From contig CAVXFH010000002.1 of the NCBI GenBank assembly GCA_963761035.1, forward strand, positions 1,302,001 to 1,366,000: a DNA stretch of 64,000 nt. Direction: 5' to 3'. Shown here one piece after another: positions 7,782 through 17,331 of this stretch (position 1 is the first letter of the stretch; the number at the start of each line of letters is the position of its first letter). The position numbers were made by a program, and so were the translations under genes. The notes below the pieces were generated by a model. The model was not told where the DNA came from, made no database searches, and worked only from the letters and a program-made list of their open reading frames with translations. This DNA is from JARRQJ01 sp963761035 (GTDB lineage: Bacteria > Pseudomonadota > Gammaproteobacteria > DRLM01).

Positions 7782-9842
7782 ATGAAAAGAATAATTGCTC
7801 TGATACTTTCGTTGGTGTCGGCTCAGACAATGGCCGAGGTCAAAGTAGACGGGGTGCAGTATACGGCCGCGGCACAGTCAAGCCGTTTGGTGTTGAGCTT
7901 TACCGGCTTACCTTCCTATAAAGTCTTTACTCTGGAGAATCCGCCGCGGATAGTCATCGATCTCAGCGACGCACGCTTAACATCCACGCTTCCCAAGGTG
8001 AATCCCCGTAATGGCCTGGCGCGAGGATTGCGCAGCGGAATTCGCCACAGTCACGATTTGAGGATGGTACTGGAAGTAAACGAAAATGTAACGGCGGGAA
8101 GCACTATCTTGCAACCCTCGAATAATCGGGGATATCGCTTGGTGATCGACCTGGTATTGCCGGGCGCCGCGCCACCCGCCGCTCATGAAACCGCCCTAGC
8201 GGCGACCGATACGCCTCCCGCGCCAAACGCTGAAGTCTTCGCCCAGTTGATGGAGGACGCGCGACAGTCAATGGCGAAAAATGATTACGGTCGCGCAATC
8301 GCGCTATACACCAAAATATTGGAATATCCTGATCACGCCTACCGCCAGGATGCACAAGAGTTCCTCGGACTCGCCCGGGAACGTAACGGTCAATTGGCTC
8401 ATGCCAAGGCCGAATACGAGACCTATCTGCAACTCTACCCCGAGGGCGAAGGCGCCGCACGGGTACGGCAACGCCTGACAGGTATGCTAACCGCCCAGGC
8501 CCCCGCCAGGGAAAAACTGCCCGAAGAAAAACCCCGGGAGATTCCGGCGTCGTGGAACGTGCGCGGCGGCTTCTCGCAATACTATCGCCGTGACGTCAGC
8601 ACCACCGATGCCGCCGGCACCTCGGTCAATCAATCCGAACTTGATACGGATATCGACGTGATTGCCCAAATGGTGAAACCGGACTACCAAATGCAGGGCC
8701 GTTTCACTGCCGGCTACCGTAACGACTTCATCGACGGTTCTTTCAGCAATCCGCTACGCATCAGCTCGCTGTATGTCGACGCATCCGACAGTCATCGCAA
8801 AACCCTGGGCCGCATCGGCCGGCAATCCCAGAGCCGCGGCGGCGTGCTGGGCCGTTTCGACGGCCTGCTGCTCAGCCGCCAGCTGAACCCCACCGTCAAG
8901 CTCAATCTGGTAAGCGGCTATCCCGTGGACAGCAGCACCATCGACAAGATCGCCACTGACACTCAATTCTACGGGATCAACGCCGATCTTGGCACATTCG
9001 CCAACGCCTGGGACTTTAATGTGTTCGCCATAGAGCAAACCTCCGAAGGTCTTTTGGATCGCCGCGCCGTGGGCGGCGAGATGCGCTACTTCCAAACGAA
9101 TCACTCCGTCTTGGGGCTGGCGGACTATGACGTGTCCTATCAAACCTTGAATATGATATTGCTGTTGGGTAATTGGCTGTTCGTCGACAACACCGCCCTG
9201 AACCTGGTATACGACCAGCGCAAGAGTCCCATTTTAACCACCCGCAATGCCCTAATCGGTCAAACCGACGCTGCGCTCACCGCCTTGGCGCAACACTACA
9301 CCGAAGATCAGATCCGGGCGCTGGCACGGGACCGCAGCGCCGACAGCCACAGCTATACTGCCAGCCTCGCTCATCCTCTCGGCAACAAATTGCAAATCGG
9401 CGGCGATATTACCCTCTCCATCTTATCCTCCACCCCGACTTCCGGCGGCGTGGACGCCATGCCGGCCAGCGGCAATGATTGGTCTTACTCACTTCAAATC
9501 ATGGGCAACGATCTGGTAAAGATCGGCGACATCGCTATCATCGCCGTGCGCCGCAACACTAATACTACTTCAGATACTACCTCCCTGAATCTCAACACCC
9601 GCTACCCCATTGACCAAGCCTGGCGCATCAACCCGCGTCTACTCATCGACCATCGCCACTTCGCCACCGATGGCAGCACCCAATGGACCACCTCCCCTTC
9701 CGTGCGGGTAAATTACATGTGGCGCAGGGATTTCAATCTGGAATTTGAGGCCGGGGGCGAGTGGTCGAGCCGCGACACCGCCGGCACCACCGACAAAACC
9801 ACCGGTTACTACCTCAGCATCGGCTATCGCGCCGATTTTTGA
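7782..9842 (+). CDS. AMIN-domain, TPR and beta-barrel outer-membrane protein
   Basis: I prefer ATG 7782, which opens a signal peptide (MKRIIALILSLVSAQTMAEV), over an upstream in-frame start at 7659. The 686-residue product has an AMIN domain at about 20-125 (PPRIVIDLSDA, RLVIDLVLPG), which binds the cell wall or secretin partners in known proteins. TPR-like helices follow at about 150-225 (AIALYTKILEYP). From about 260 there are alternating beta strands ending in LSIGYRADF, a C-terminal Phe typical of the outer-membrane assembly signal. It could form the porin through which the multiheme cytochromes reach the surface. No similarity to MtrB was recognised, so the role rests on context. Confidence 0.72.
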   Translation: MKRIIALILSLVSAQTMAEVKVDGVQYTAAAQSSRLVLSFTGLPSYKVFTLENPPRIVIDLSDARLTSTLPKVNPRNGLARGLRSGIRHSHDLRMVLEVNENVTAGSTILQPSNNRGYRLVIDLVLPGAAPPAAHETALAATDTPPAPNAEVFAQLMEDARQSMAKNDYGRAIALYTKILEYPDHAYRQDAQEFLGLARERNGQLAHAKAEYETYLQLYPEGEGAARVRQRLTGMLTAQAPAREKLPEEKPREIPASWNVRGGFSQYYRRDVSTTDAAGTSVNQSELDTDIDVIAQMVKPDYQMQGRFTAGYRNDFIDGSFSNPLRISSLYVDASDSHRKTLGRIGRQSQSRGGVLGRFDGLLLSRQLNPTVKLNLVSGYPVDSSTIDKIATDTQFYGINADLGTFANAWDFNVFAIEQTSEGLLDRRAVGGEMRYFQTNHSVLGLADYDVSYQTLNMILLLGNWLFVDNTALNLVYDQRKSPILTTRNALIGQTDAALTALAQHYTEDQIRALARDRSADSHSYTASLAHPLGNKLQIGGDITLSILSSTPTSGGVDAMPASGNDWSYSLQIMGNDLVKIGDIAIIAVRRNTNTTSDTTSLNLNTRYPIDQAWRINPRLLIDHRHFATDGSTQWTTSPSVRVNYMWRRDFNLEFEAGGEWSSRDTAGTTDKTTGYYLSIGYRADF

Positions 9843-9860
9843 CGGACGAACTCTTGCGGT

Positions 9861-11891
9861 TTACACCCCGGCCCAGAAAGGATCGGGGTGAAAGCGGTCG
9901 CCGTAGGCGAGTTCCAATTCCTGCAAACGTTGTTGCCCGCGCACCAGACCGGCGGCCTGCACGTAATGCAGGGGGCCGCCGCGGAACGGCGCGAAGCCGG
10001 TGCCGAAGATCATGCCGGCATCCAGCAGATCCGCATCGGCCACTACGCCCTCCCGCAGGCAGGCCATGGCCTCGTTGAAGTAGCGGAACATCAGGCGGTC
10101 GGTGACATCCTCCGGACCGCGGTACGTCTTATCGGGCTTGACCGTATCCGGTTTGCCGTCCTTGTAACTGTAAAACCCCTGACCGCTCTTGCGTCCCAAA
10201 CGGCCGGCGGCCACCAGTTCGCGCAGACGATCCGGCACCTTGCCGTGCACTTGCGCGGAGAGGATCTCCGCCACCGACAGACAAATATCCAGGCCCACGG
10301 TGTCGGCCAGGAGGATCGGCCCCATGGGCATACCGAAGCGGGTGGCGGCCTGATCGATGACCGCTGCCGGCACGCCCTCGGATTCCAGGGCCACCGCTTC
10401 CAAGAGATACGGCATCAATACGCGGTTTACCAAAAAGCCCGGCGAACTCTTCACCGGCAAGGGTAAACGATCAATGCGGCGCACAAAGGCGGCGGCCTGC
10501 TTGGCGGCATCGGAAGAAGTCGCCGCACCGCTCACGATCTCCACCAACTGCATCTGCGCTACGGGATTGAAGAAATGTACGCCCACCAAACGTTCGGGCC
10601 GCGCCAGCGCCCGGCTCAAGGTCTCCAGCGGGATGCTGGAGGTATTGGTGGCCAACAGCGCGTCGGCGCGGATGATGGGCTCGATCTCGCGATATAACCC
10701 TTGCTTGGCATCGATATCTTCAAAGATCGCCTCGATGACTACATCGGCGCGCCGTAATCCAGCGCCGCACTTGTCCGGCATCAAGCGATCCATGGCAGCC
10801 TGCACCAGTCGCGGCACTTTAAGTTTCTTCTTATAGAGATCATGGGCGCGCTTCATCACCCGAGCCAACGATTCGGGATTGCGGTCCTGTACCGTCACCT
10901 GTAATCCGCGCAAGGCGCACCACGCCGCGATATCGCCGCCCATGACGCCGGCGCCGATGACATGCGCACGCCGCGGCGTGAAATCACCCCGCCCCAGGGA
11001 TTTGAGGCGCTCCTGCAACAGGAACACCCTCACCAGGCTCTGCGCCGCCGCGCCGGTGAGCAGTCGCGCTACGGAACGCCCCTCTTCCAACATCATGCGC
11101 TCGCGATTGCCGCCGTGTTCCGCCCACAGACTAATGATTGCGTAGGGCGCCGGATAATGTTCCAGCGCCGCCTTTTCCGCAGTCTTCCTGCGCAGATATG
11201 CGGCGAGCAGCGGCCGTATCGCGCCGCTGTTGCTGAGACGTCCCGGAAATTTAGGTTGATGCGGTAAGGGCTGTTCTTCCACCATGGCCGCCGCGGCGCG
11301 GCGCAATTGCCGCAGCGGCACCGCGTAATCCACAAGCCCCATGCGTTGCGCGTGACGCGCCTCCACGGTACGGCCGCTAAGCATCAAGTCCATCGCAACC
11401 GGCGCACCCACCAGGGGCGGCAGACGCACCGTGCCGCCGAAACCGGGATGAATGCCCAGTTTCACCTCCGGTAACCCTAAACGGGTGCGCGAATCATCTT
11501 CCGCCACGCGATAACGGCAGGCCAAGGCCAGCTCCATACCGCCGCCCAAACAATAGCCGTGGATCATCGCCACCGTGGGAAAGGGCAATTTCTCAATGCG
11601 ATCCAAGACGGACTGGCCGCGGGTGATAAGTTCCAGGGCCTGATCGTAGTCGCGGATGGCGGTGAATTCCTTGACGTCGGCGCCGGCGATGAAACCGCTC
11701 TCCTTGGCGGAGAGGAAGATCAGTCCCCGCGGCCGCTCGGCGACGATGTGATCGATGATGAAGTGCAGTTCTTCCATGACTTCTTTGGAAAGCACGTTGG
11801 CGTTGCCGTCGGCCTTGTCGGCATACAACCAAGCGATGCGAGTCGCATCCATTTCCAAGCGCCAATTTCTATAGACCTTGTGCTCGGTCAT
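9861..11891 (-). CDS. fadJ: Enoyl-CoA hydratase / 3-hydroxyacyl-CoA dehydrogenase, FadJ-type
   Basis: This 676-residue enzyme carries out the hydration and NAD-dependent dehydrogenation steps of fatty acid beta-oxidation. The N-terminal crotonase half has the two Glu-bearing motifs GGGMELALAC and LGLPEVKLGIHPGFGG. The dehydrogenase half has the NAD site VIGAGVMGGDIAAW and the catalytic-His loop VHFFNPVAQ. I chose ATG 11891, which sits behind GGAGGG and 2 bp after the thiolase stop; an upstream extension would overlap that gene. It is the last gene of the fad operon. The FadJ rather than FadB assignment follows the FadI-type partner and is less certain than the reaction. Confidence 0.92.
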   Translation of the reverse strand: MTEHKVYRNWRLEMDATRIAWLYADKADGNANVLSKEVMEELHFIIDHIVAERPRGLIFLSAKESGFIAGADVKEFTAIRDYDQALELITRGQSVLDRIEKLPFPTVAMIHGYCLGGGMELALACRYRVAEDDSRTRLGLPEVKLGIHPGFGGTVRLPPLVGAPVAMDLMLSGRTVEARHAQRMGLVDYAVPLRQLRRAAAAMVEEQPLPHQPKFPGRLSNSGAIRPLLAAYLRRKTAEKAALEHYPAPYAIISLWAEHGGNRERMMLEEGRSVARLLTGAAAQSLVRVFLLQERLKSLGRGDFTPRRAHVIGAGVMGGDIAAWCALRGLQVTVQDRNPESLARVMKRAHDLYKKKLKVPRLVQAAMDRLMPDKCGAGLRRADVVIEAIFEDIDAKQGLYREIEPIIRADALLATNTSSIPLETLSRALARPERLVGVHFFNPVAQMQLVEIVSGAATSSDAAKQAAAFVRRIDRLPLPVKSSPGFLVNRVLMPYLLEAVALESEGVPAAVIDQAATRFGMPMGPILLADTVGLDICLSVAEILSAQVHGKVPDRLRELVAAGRLGRKSGQGFYSYKDGKPDTVKPDKTYRGPEDVTDRLMFRYFNEAMACLREGVVADADLLDAGMIFGTGFAPFRGGPLHYVQAAGLVRGQQRLQELELAYGDRFHPDPFWAGV

Positions 11892-11893
11892 AT

Positions 11894-13201
11894 TCAGCCC
11901 TCCCTCTCCACCAACATGGCGCCGCCCTGTCCGCCGCCGATGCACAGCGCGGCGATCCCGCGCCGCGCATCACGCTGACGCAGCACTTGCATCAGGTGCA
12001 GGACGATGCGCGCGCCGCTCGCGCCCACCGGATGGCCGAGGCTAACGCCGCCGCCGTCCACATTGAGACGGGCAAGGTCTATGGACCCTACGGCGTGGTC
12101 CCAACCCAGCTCTTCGCGGCAGTAAGTTTCGTCATTCAAGGCGGCGAGCACCGCCAATACCTGGGCGGCGAAGGCCTCGTTGATCTCCCAATAGTCGATG
12201 TCGTCGACACTGAAGCCGCCGCGTTGCAACAGAGGCGCCATGGCGTTAGCGGGACCGAGGCCCATTTGCGCCGGATCCACTCCCGCCCATTGGCTATCCA
12301 CCAGCCGTCCCAACACCGGCAGCCGATGGCGATCGACCGCGTCCTCGCTGGCCAGGATCAGCAGGGCGGCGCCGTCGGTTACCTGGGCGCTGTTGCCGGC
12401 GGTGACACTGCCGAATTTTTTATCGAACACCGGTTTCAAGCCGGCGAGCTTGGCCATCTGGGTATCGCGGCGCAGACCGTCGTCGGCGGTATAGACGTTG
12501 CCCTTGTTGTCGTAGAGCGTCTCGATCTCGTTGAGCCGTCCTTGGTCCTGCGCCGCGGCAAGACGGCGATGGCTCTCCATGGCGAAGGCATCCATCCGTT
12601 CGCGGCTGATGTGAAAGCGATAGGCGAGATTCTCCGCGGTCTGTCCCATGTTCAATCCCACCAAAGGATCGGTGAGACCGCGCAACAGACCGATGACCGG
12701 CGCTAAGTAGGCGAGACGCAGCCTGGTAAGCGCCTTGATGCGCGCGCCCGCGGTGCGCGCCGCGTTCCATTGCCCCAGCCACGCCACCATGGCCTCCCCG
12801 AACAACACCGGCGCGCGACTCATGGCCTCGGTGCCGCCCGCTAACACCAGCTCGGCGCGGCCGTCGGCGATATCGTGAAAGGCCGCATCCAAGGCCTGCA
12901 TGCCGGAGGCGCAATTGCGCTGTACCGTCCAGGCCGGGATGCGCTCACCGCAACCTAGGCGCAGCGCTACCAGGCGGGCGATATTGGCTTCGTCGGGACC
13001 GGGCATGACGCAACCGAGGATCACTTCGTCGAAGGTATCGGGTTCGAAAGGCTGGCGCAGCAGCAGCGGCCGGCCCGCGCCCACCGCTAGATCGGACGCA
13101 CTGAAAGGCCCCGGCGCGCCTTTCGCCTTCAACTGCGGCGTGCGCGCGCCGTCCACGACATACACGGGGCGGCCGCTGTATCTCGCATTGCCTTCAGACA
13201 T
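11894..13201 (-). CDS. fadI: Acetyl-CoA C-acyltransferase (thiolase), FadI-type
   Basis: A 435-residue thiolase that cleaves 3-ketoacyl-CoA in the last step of beta-oxidation. The acyl-accepting Cys is in RNCASGMQALDAA (about residue 97). The C-terminal His and Cys motifs GGVSLGHPVGASG and CIGGGQGGAM are intact. The ATG follows AAGGAGG. Its stop lies 2 bp before fadJ, so the two subunits are probably translated in step. The gene sits between fadE and fadJ in one minus-strand operon. Confidence 0.93.
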   Translation of the reverse strand: MSEGNARYSGRPVYVVDGARTPQLKAKGAPGPFSASDLAVGAGRPLLLRQPFEPDTFDEVILGCVMPGPDEANIARLVALRLGCGERIPAWTVQRNCASGMQALDAAFHDIADGRAELVLAGGTEAMSRAPVLFGEAMVAWLGQWNAARTAGARIKALTRLRLAYLAPVIGLLRGLTDPLVGLNMGQTAENLAYRFHISRERMDAFAMESHRRLAAAQDQGRLNEIETLYDNKGNVYTADDGLRRDTQMAKLAGLKPVFDKKFGSVTAGNSAQVTDGAALLILASEDAVDRHRLPVLGRLVDSQWAGVDPAQMGLGPANAMAPLLQRGGFSVDDIDYWEINEAFAAQVLAVLAALNDETYCREELGWDHAVGSIDLARLNVDGGGVSLGHPVGASGARIVLHLMQVLRQRDARRGIAALCIGGGQGGAMLVEREG

Positions 13202-13236
13202 ATCGTTGCCTCCTTAACAGGGATTCGATCTTCGTA

Positions 13237-15681
13237 TCAAACACCGCGCTGCGCCGACCGCGGCAGATTTTCCTTCGGAAAATCGTCCACACTGATGACC
13301 TCGCGCCGCAGGGTCTCGGCGGCGCGGAGTTGCTCGGCGCCATGCTGATCGATGATATCGCGCTCCACCGCCAGATCGATGAGGGTCGCGATGGGCGCCT
13401 TGGGCAAGGCGCCGTTCTTCACCGCATTGTTCAATACTTTTTCCGCCGCATCCGCATGTTCGATCTGTGCCAGCGCCGCCTCGATGCGGCCTAGAGGTTC
13501 GTGCATGCCGCTCGGCACGAACATGCCGGCGGTCAAACGATCCCGCGCCACGGAGGGAGTCAACAGCAGATTGGCCGCCTGATATCCCAAACGATCGCCG
13601 GGCGGGGCAAAGCGTTTTCCCAGCGGAAATATCCATGCCCGCACTATCCAGCCCAGCCAGCGCACCGGAAAATTCTTCAACAAAACGTCGAGACTCTCCT
13701 GAATTGCATGGAGCGCGTCGTCGCACGCCCATTGCACCAACGGCCAATCGGCGTCGGGACGGCCTTGGTCCTGAAATCGCTTCAACACCGCCGACGCCAG
13801 ATACAAATGGCTCAATACATCGGCGAAGCGGCCGGAAAGTTTTTCCCTGCGCTTGAGCGTGCCGCCCAACACCAGCATGGCTACATCCGCCGCCAGGGCA
13901 AAGGCCGCGCTCATGCGGGTGATGTGTTGGTAATAACGGCGGGGTTGACCGCCAGCCGGCACGCCGGCAAACCGTGCGCCTGTCAACCCCAGCCACAAGG
14001 CGCGCACCGCGTTGCTGAGGGTGAAACCGAAATGCCCGAACAAAGCGGCGTCGAAATCCCGCGAAGCGGTATAGGGATTCTTTTCCGCCACCGCCTGCAT
14101 CTCCTTCAGCACATAGGGGTGGCAGCGCACCGCGCCCTGGCCGAAGATAATCAGACTGCGGGTAAGAATGTTGGCGCCCTCCACTGTGATGCTGATGGGA
14201 ATGGCTTGATAGGCCCTTCCCAGGAAATTGCGCGGCCCCATACAGATGCCGGTGCCGCCCTGCACGTCCATGGCATCGTTGACGATGCGCCGCATGCGTT
14301 CCGTCAATTGATATTTCACGATGGCCGAGATCACCGAGGGCTTTTCGCCGCTGTCCACGGCGCCGGCGGTCATGGTGCGCGCCGCGTCCATCATATAAGT
14401 AGTGGCCGCCATGCGCGCCAGCACCTCCTCCACGCCCTCGAAGCGGCCGATGGGAGTCTTGAATTGCTTGCGGATCCTGGCGTAGCCGCCGGTGGCGCGA
14501 CACACCAACTTGCCGGCACCGGTACTCAGGGCCGGCAAAGAAATAGACCGTCCCGCCGCCAGACTCTCCATCAACATGCGCCAGCCCTGGCCGATGCGGT
14601 CCGCACCGCCGATCACCCATTCCATGGGGATAAAGACGTCATGACCGCGGTTCGGTCCGTTTTGAAAGGCGATATTGAGCGGGAAATGGCGGTTACCGAT
14701 CTCGATGCCGGGGGTAGAGGTGGGAATCAGCGCGCACGTGATGCCCAACTCCCGGCGCTTTCCCAGCAAGCTGTCCGGATCATAGAGCTTGAAGGCCAGG
14801 CCCAATACCGTGGCCACTGGTCCCAGGGTGATATAGCGCTTCTCCCAATTGAGGCGGATACCCAAAGTCTCCTCGCCCGCGAATTCGCCGCGGCACACGA
14901 TGCCGGTATCGGGGATGGAACTGGCATCCGACCCCGCTTCCGGTCCGGTGAGCGCGAAACACGGCACCTCTTCGCCGCGGGCGAGGCGGCCGAGATAGTG
15001 ATTCTTTTGTTGCTCGGTGCCGTAATGCAGCAGCAGCTCGGCGGGACCTAAGGAGTTGGGCACCATCACCGTCACCGCCGCGGCAATGCTCCGGGTGGCG
15101 ATCTTCATCACCACTGCGGAATGTGCCAGCGCCGAAAAGCCCAGGCCGCCGTAACTCTTGGGGATGATCATGCCGAAGAAACTGTGTTCCTTGATGTAGC
15201 CCCACACCTCGGGCGGCAGATCGAAATCTTCCTGATTGATGCGCCAATCGTCGAGCATGGCGCACAGCGTCTCCACTGGACCGTCGACGAAGGCCTGTTC
15301 TTCCGCGCTGAGGCGCGGCGGCGGGGTATCCAGCAATTTGCGCCAATCGGGCCGGCCGCTGAACAGCTCCGCGTCCCACCACACCGTGCCGGCCTCGATG
15401 GCTTCGCGCTCGGTCTGCGACATGGCGGGCATGGCGCGGCGCAACAAGGGCAAGAGGCGATCACTGATGTAGCTGCGGCGCAAGGGCGTTACGGACAACG
15501 CAATCAAGGCTGCGACCGTCAACCAGCCCGCTATCAGTATGAAGGCGGGCAATGACCACAGCACCGTAGCCACGGCCATCAACGCCGCAGTGACGATAAT
15601 CGCGACAAGCAATGAAACCCGCCGATAGGCAAGCGTCGCGAGCACCACAACCCCCACGATCACCCACATCGCGCAGATCAT
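13237..15681 (-). CDS. fadE: Acyl-CoA dehydrogenase FadE
   Basis: The 814-residue length and layout match gammaproteobacterial FadE. Two to three N-terminal membrane helices (VVVLATLAYRRVSLLVAIIV) are followed by the acyl-CoA dehydrogenase core (CFALTGPEAGSDASS, about residue 247; VQGGTGICMGP, about 479) and the C-terminal DUF1974-type domain. It performs the FAD-dependent first oxidation of beta-oxidation at the inner membrane. Its ATG overlaps the TGA of the upstream papain-like gene by 4 bp, so it is translationally coupled. Confidence 0.95.
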   Translation of the reverse strand: MICAMWVIVGVVVLATLAYRRVSLLVAIIVTAALMAVATVLWSLPAFILIAGWLTVAALIALSVTPLRRSYISDRLLPLLRRAMPAMSQTEREAIEAGTVWWDAELFSGRPDWRKLLDTPPPRLSAEEQAFVDGPVETLCAMLDDWRINQEDFDLPPEVWGYIKEHSFFGMIIPKSYGGLGFSALAHSAVVMKIATRSIAAAVTVMVPNSLGPAELLLHYGTEQQKNHYLGRLARGEEVPCFALTGPEAGSDASSIPDTGIVCRGEFAGEETLGIRLNWEKRYITLGPVATVLGLAFKLYDPDSLLGKRRELGITCALIPTSTPGIEIGNRHFPLNIAFQNGPNRGHDVFIPMEWVIGGADRIGQGWRMLMESLAAGRSISLPALSTGAGKLVCRATGGYARIRKQFKTPIGRFEGVEEVLARMAATTYMMDAARTMTAGAVDSGEKPSVISAIVKYQLTERMRRIVNDAMDVQGGTGICMGPRNFLGRAYQAIPISITVEGANILTRSLIIFGQGAVRCHPYVLKEMQAVAEKNPYTASRDFDAALFGHFGFTLSNAVRALWLGLTGARFAGVPAGGQPRRYYQHITRMSAAFALAADVAMLVLGGTLKRREKLSGRFADVLSHLYLASAVLKRFQDQGRPDADWPLVQWACDDALHAIQESLDVLLKNFPVRWLGWIVRAWIFPLGKRFAPPGDRLGYQAANLLLTPSVARDRLTAGMFVPSGMHEPLGRIEAALAQIEHADAAEKVLNNAVKNGALPKAPIATLIDLAVERDIIDQHGAEQLRAAETLRREVISVDDFPKENLPRSAQRGV

Positions 15682-16628
15682 GAACAGCCTTCCTTTTTGC
15701 CGAACATCATCGCCTTCCCCGTGGATGACAATTCCGCTTGCGCTGTGACGCCGCCGCCGGTTTGTGCCGCGTCATCCCGGTCATTGTCCAGTCCGGTCTC
15801 CGGCGGTGCGGCAGCGGGGACGAAGCAATCGTTTTCATCGTTGCAGATCACGCCGTCATTATTCCAAGGCAGGCGCCGGTACGACGCCAATTCATTCAAA
15901 CCCAGGATGGGGTACTTAATGATGTCGAAATAGGGCGAGTTGTCGAAATCGCGGGGCGTGTAGAGGCGGGGATTGCGCTTAAAAAGCTGCAGTTTGCCGT
16001 CCGCGCCGCGCCGCACCAAGGGCATGACGGGATAGTGGATCTCGGCGAAGGCCGAAGCGATCATTGACGAGCACACGGTGCGGACGGGGATGCCGGCGTG
16101 ATATTCGAATAAGGTGGAACGCCAACGCCGCGGCAAGACACCGTAGGGAAACATAAAGCGCGCCAGGTCCACCAGTTGGCGAAAGTCATAGTCGGTGCCC
16201 AAATGGCGCGCGGAGAATTCGATGATGCGCCGGACATCCTCGGGCGATAAATTATGCGGCCGGCAGATACGCAGATGTTCGCCGCGATACTTGCTCAAAG
16301 GATTCACCAGGGTACCCTCGCCGAGCAGGGCCTCGACGATCAGTTGTTCGTCGGGCTCCCCCGTGTAGAATTTTTGAATCAAGGCACGCAGCTCAGGGTC
16401 ATCGATGTCCCGCAAACGCCCTATGCACAGGGCGGAATGCGTCCAGAGGGTCTGGGTGATGCCCTTGATGATATCGCTGACGCGGCTGCGCCCTTCCAGC
16501 AGCAGCACGTCGCAGGGTCGGACTTCCAAGGCCAAGTGTTCGAAATCGCACAGCGGCATCTCCGGCCGATCATGCTCATGCACCAGCCAGGCGGTGAATC
16601 TCTTGATTATCCTGCTCCGCAAGCCCAC
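15678..16628 (-). CDS. YiiX/YebB-like permuted NlpC/P60 (papain-fold) hydrolase
   Basis: This 316-residue protein shows the signs of the permuted NlpC/P60 family (COG3863, YiiX/YebB-like). A His sits in WTHSALCIG at about residue 83 and a Cys in VRTVCSSMIASAF near residue 185. Between them is RPHNLSPEDVRRIIEFSARH, typical of the family. Members cleave amide or thioester bonds, and some act on lipids or acylated proteins. It is the first gene of the fad operon and overlaps fadE by 4 bp, which hints at a role in acyl-group release or lipid handling. The C-terminal 60 residues are low complexity. Confidence 0.72.
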   Translation of the reverse strand: MGLRSRIIKRFTAWLVHEHDRPEMPLCDFEHLALEVRPCDVLLLEGRSRVSDIIKGITQTLWTHSALCIGRLRDIDDPELRALIQKFYTGEPDEQLIVEALLGEGTLVNPLSKYRGEHLRICRPHNLSPEDVRRIIEFSARHLGTDYDFRQLVDLARFMFPYGVLPRRWRSTLFEYHAGIPVRTVCSSMIASAFAEIHYPVMPLVRRGADGKLQLFKRNPRLYTPRDFDNSPYFDIIKYPILGLNELASYRRLPWNNDGVICNDENDCFVPAAAPPETGLDNDRDDAAQTGGGVTAQAELSSTGKAMMFGKKEGCS

Positions 16629-17331
16629 GCTACCGCCTCCTAGACGCCGCTAACATGGCGGCCTCACGATGCCTCCCTGTTCACCCCGTCGCGCCACTTA
16701 TTTTGCACACCGTATAGACGGCCTGAATCATTGTACTTGCGCTCAGTAATGATATCGGCACAGACGATATTTTTAGATATGTCGAGATGTTATGTTCCAA
16801 AGCCCGTCGCGTCCAGCGAATTATCTCCGGACTATTCCTATAAGATCGGGCTGCAGATAGAATATTCTACAATCCCATGCGTGACGCGCCGACAATTCGC
16901 AAAAGGCAAAAGATATTAAGCGCGGGAGAATCCAGGAGCATGGCCTGCGTTGTGATGATGGAGCATGAGAAAAGGGAAATCCTGGAACAGCTCCGAGAGC
17001 TGGGCCGTGATCACATTCAAAGCAACTATCCAAGTGCGCCACTGACGGCACCGCTTGGTTTGGTCAATCGAGTCGGGACCTGTCAATCCTGGTCGAAACT
17101 GATGGCAAGGCCCCGTTGTGAAAGGCCTTTTCCTAGAATCAATTGGTTCTTGCAACATTTACAATTGCCCGATTTAAGGCCATCATGAGAACACTTTCCA
17201 CATAGGCGACCCAAAATCCGGCGTATTTGCAGGCGCAATCCAGCTGCCTTGACGCAACGAGCGCCTAGTTGAAGTCGATATTCGCCGCCAACAAACCCGC
17301 TACTCCGTCCCATCCGACAAAGGAGACTGTA
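16629..17331. other. Intergenic region, no convincing gene
   Basis: About 700 bp separate the fad operon (leftward) from the PilZ-like gene (rightward). A 103-codon plus-strand frame (16877-17188) has a weak AGGAG-type site before an internal ATG near 16940, and its first part (HEKREILEQLRELGRDH) could be helical. The rest is unstructured and unlike known families, so I do not call it. The left part must hold the fad promoter. Confidence 0.4.

Noticed and set aside
13214..15051. Long frames on both strands within fadE (468 and 516 codons)
   Set aside because: They are low-complexity Arg/His/Gly-rich shadows of fadE caused by GC bias.
16877..17188. A 103-codon plus-strand frame between the fad operon and the first PilZ-like gene
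   Set aside because: No recognisable domain, a weak start and a C-terminal half without coding character.
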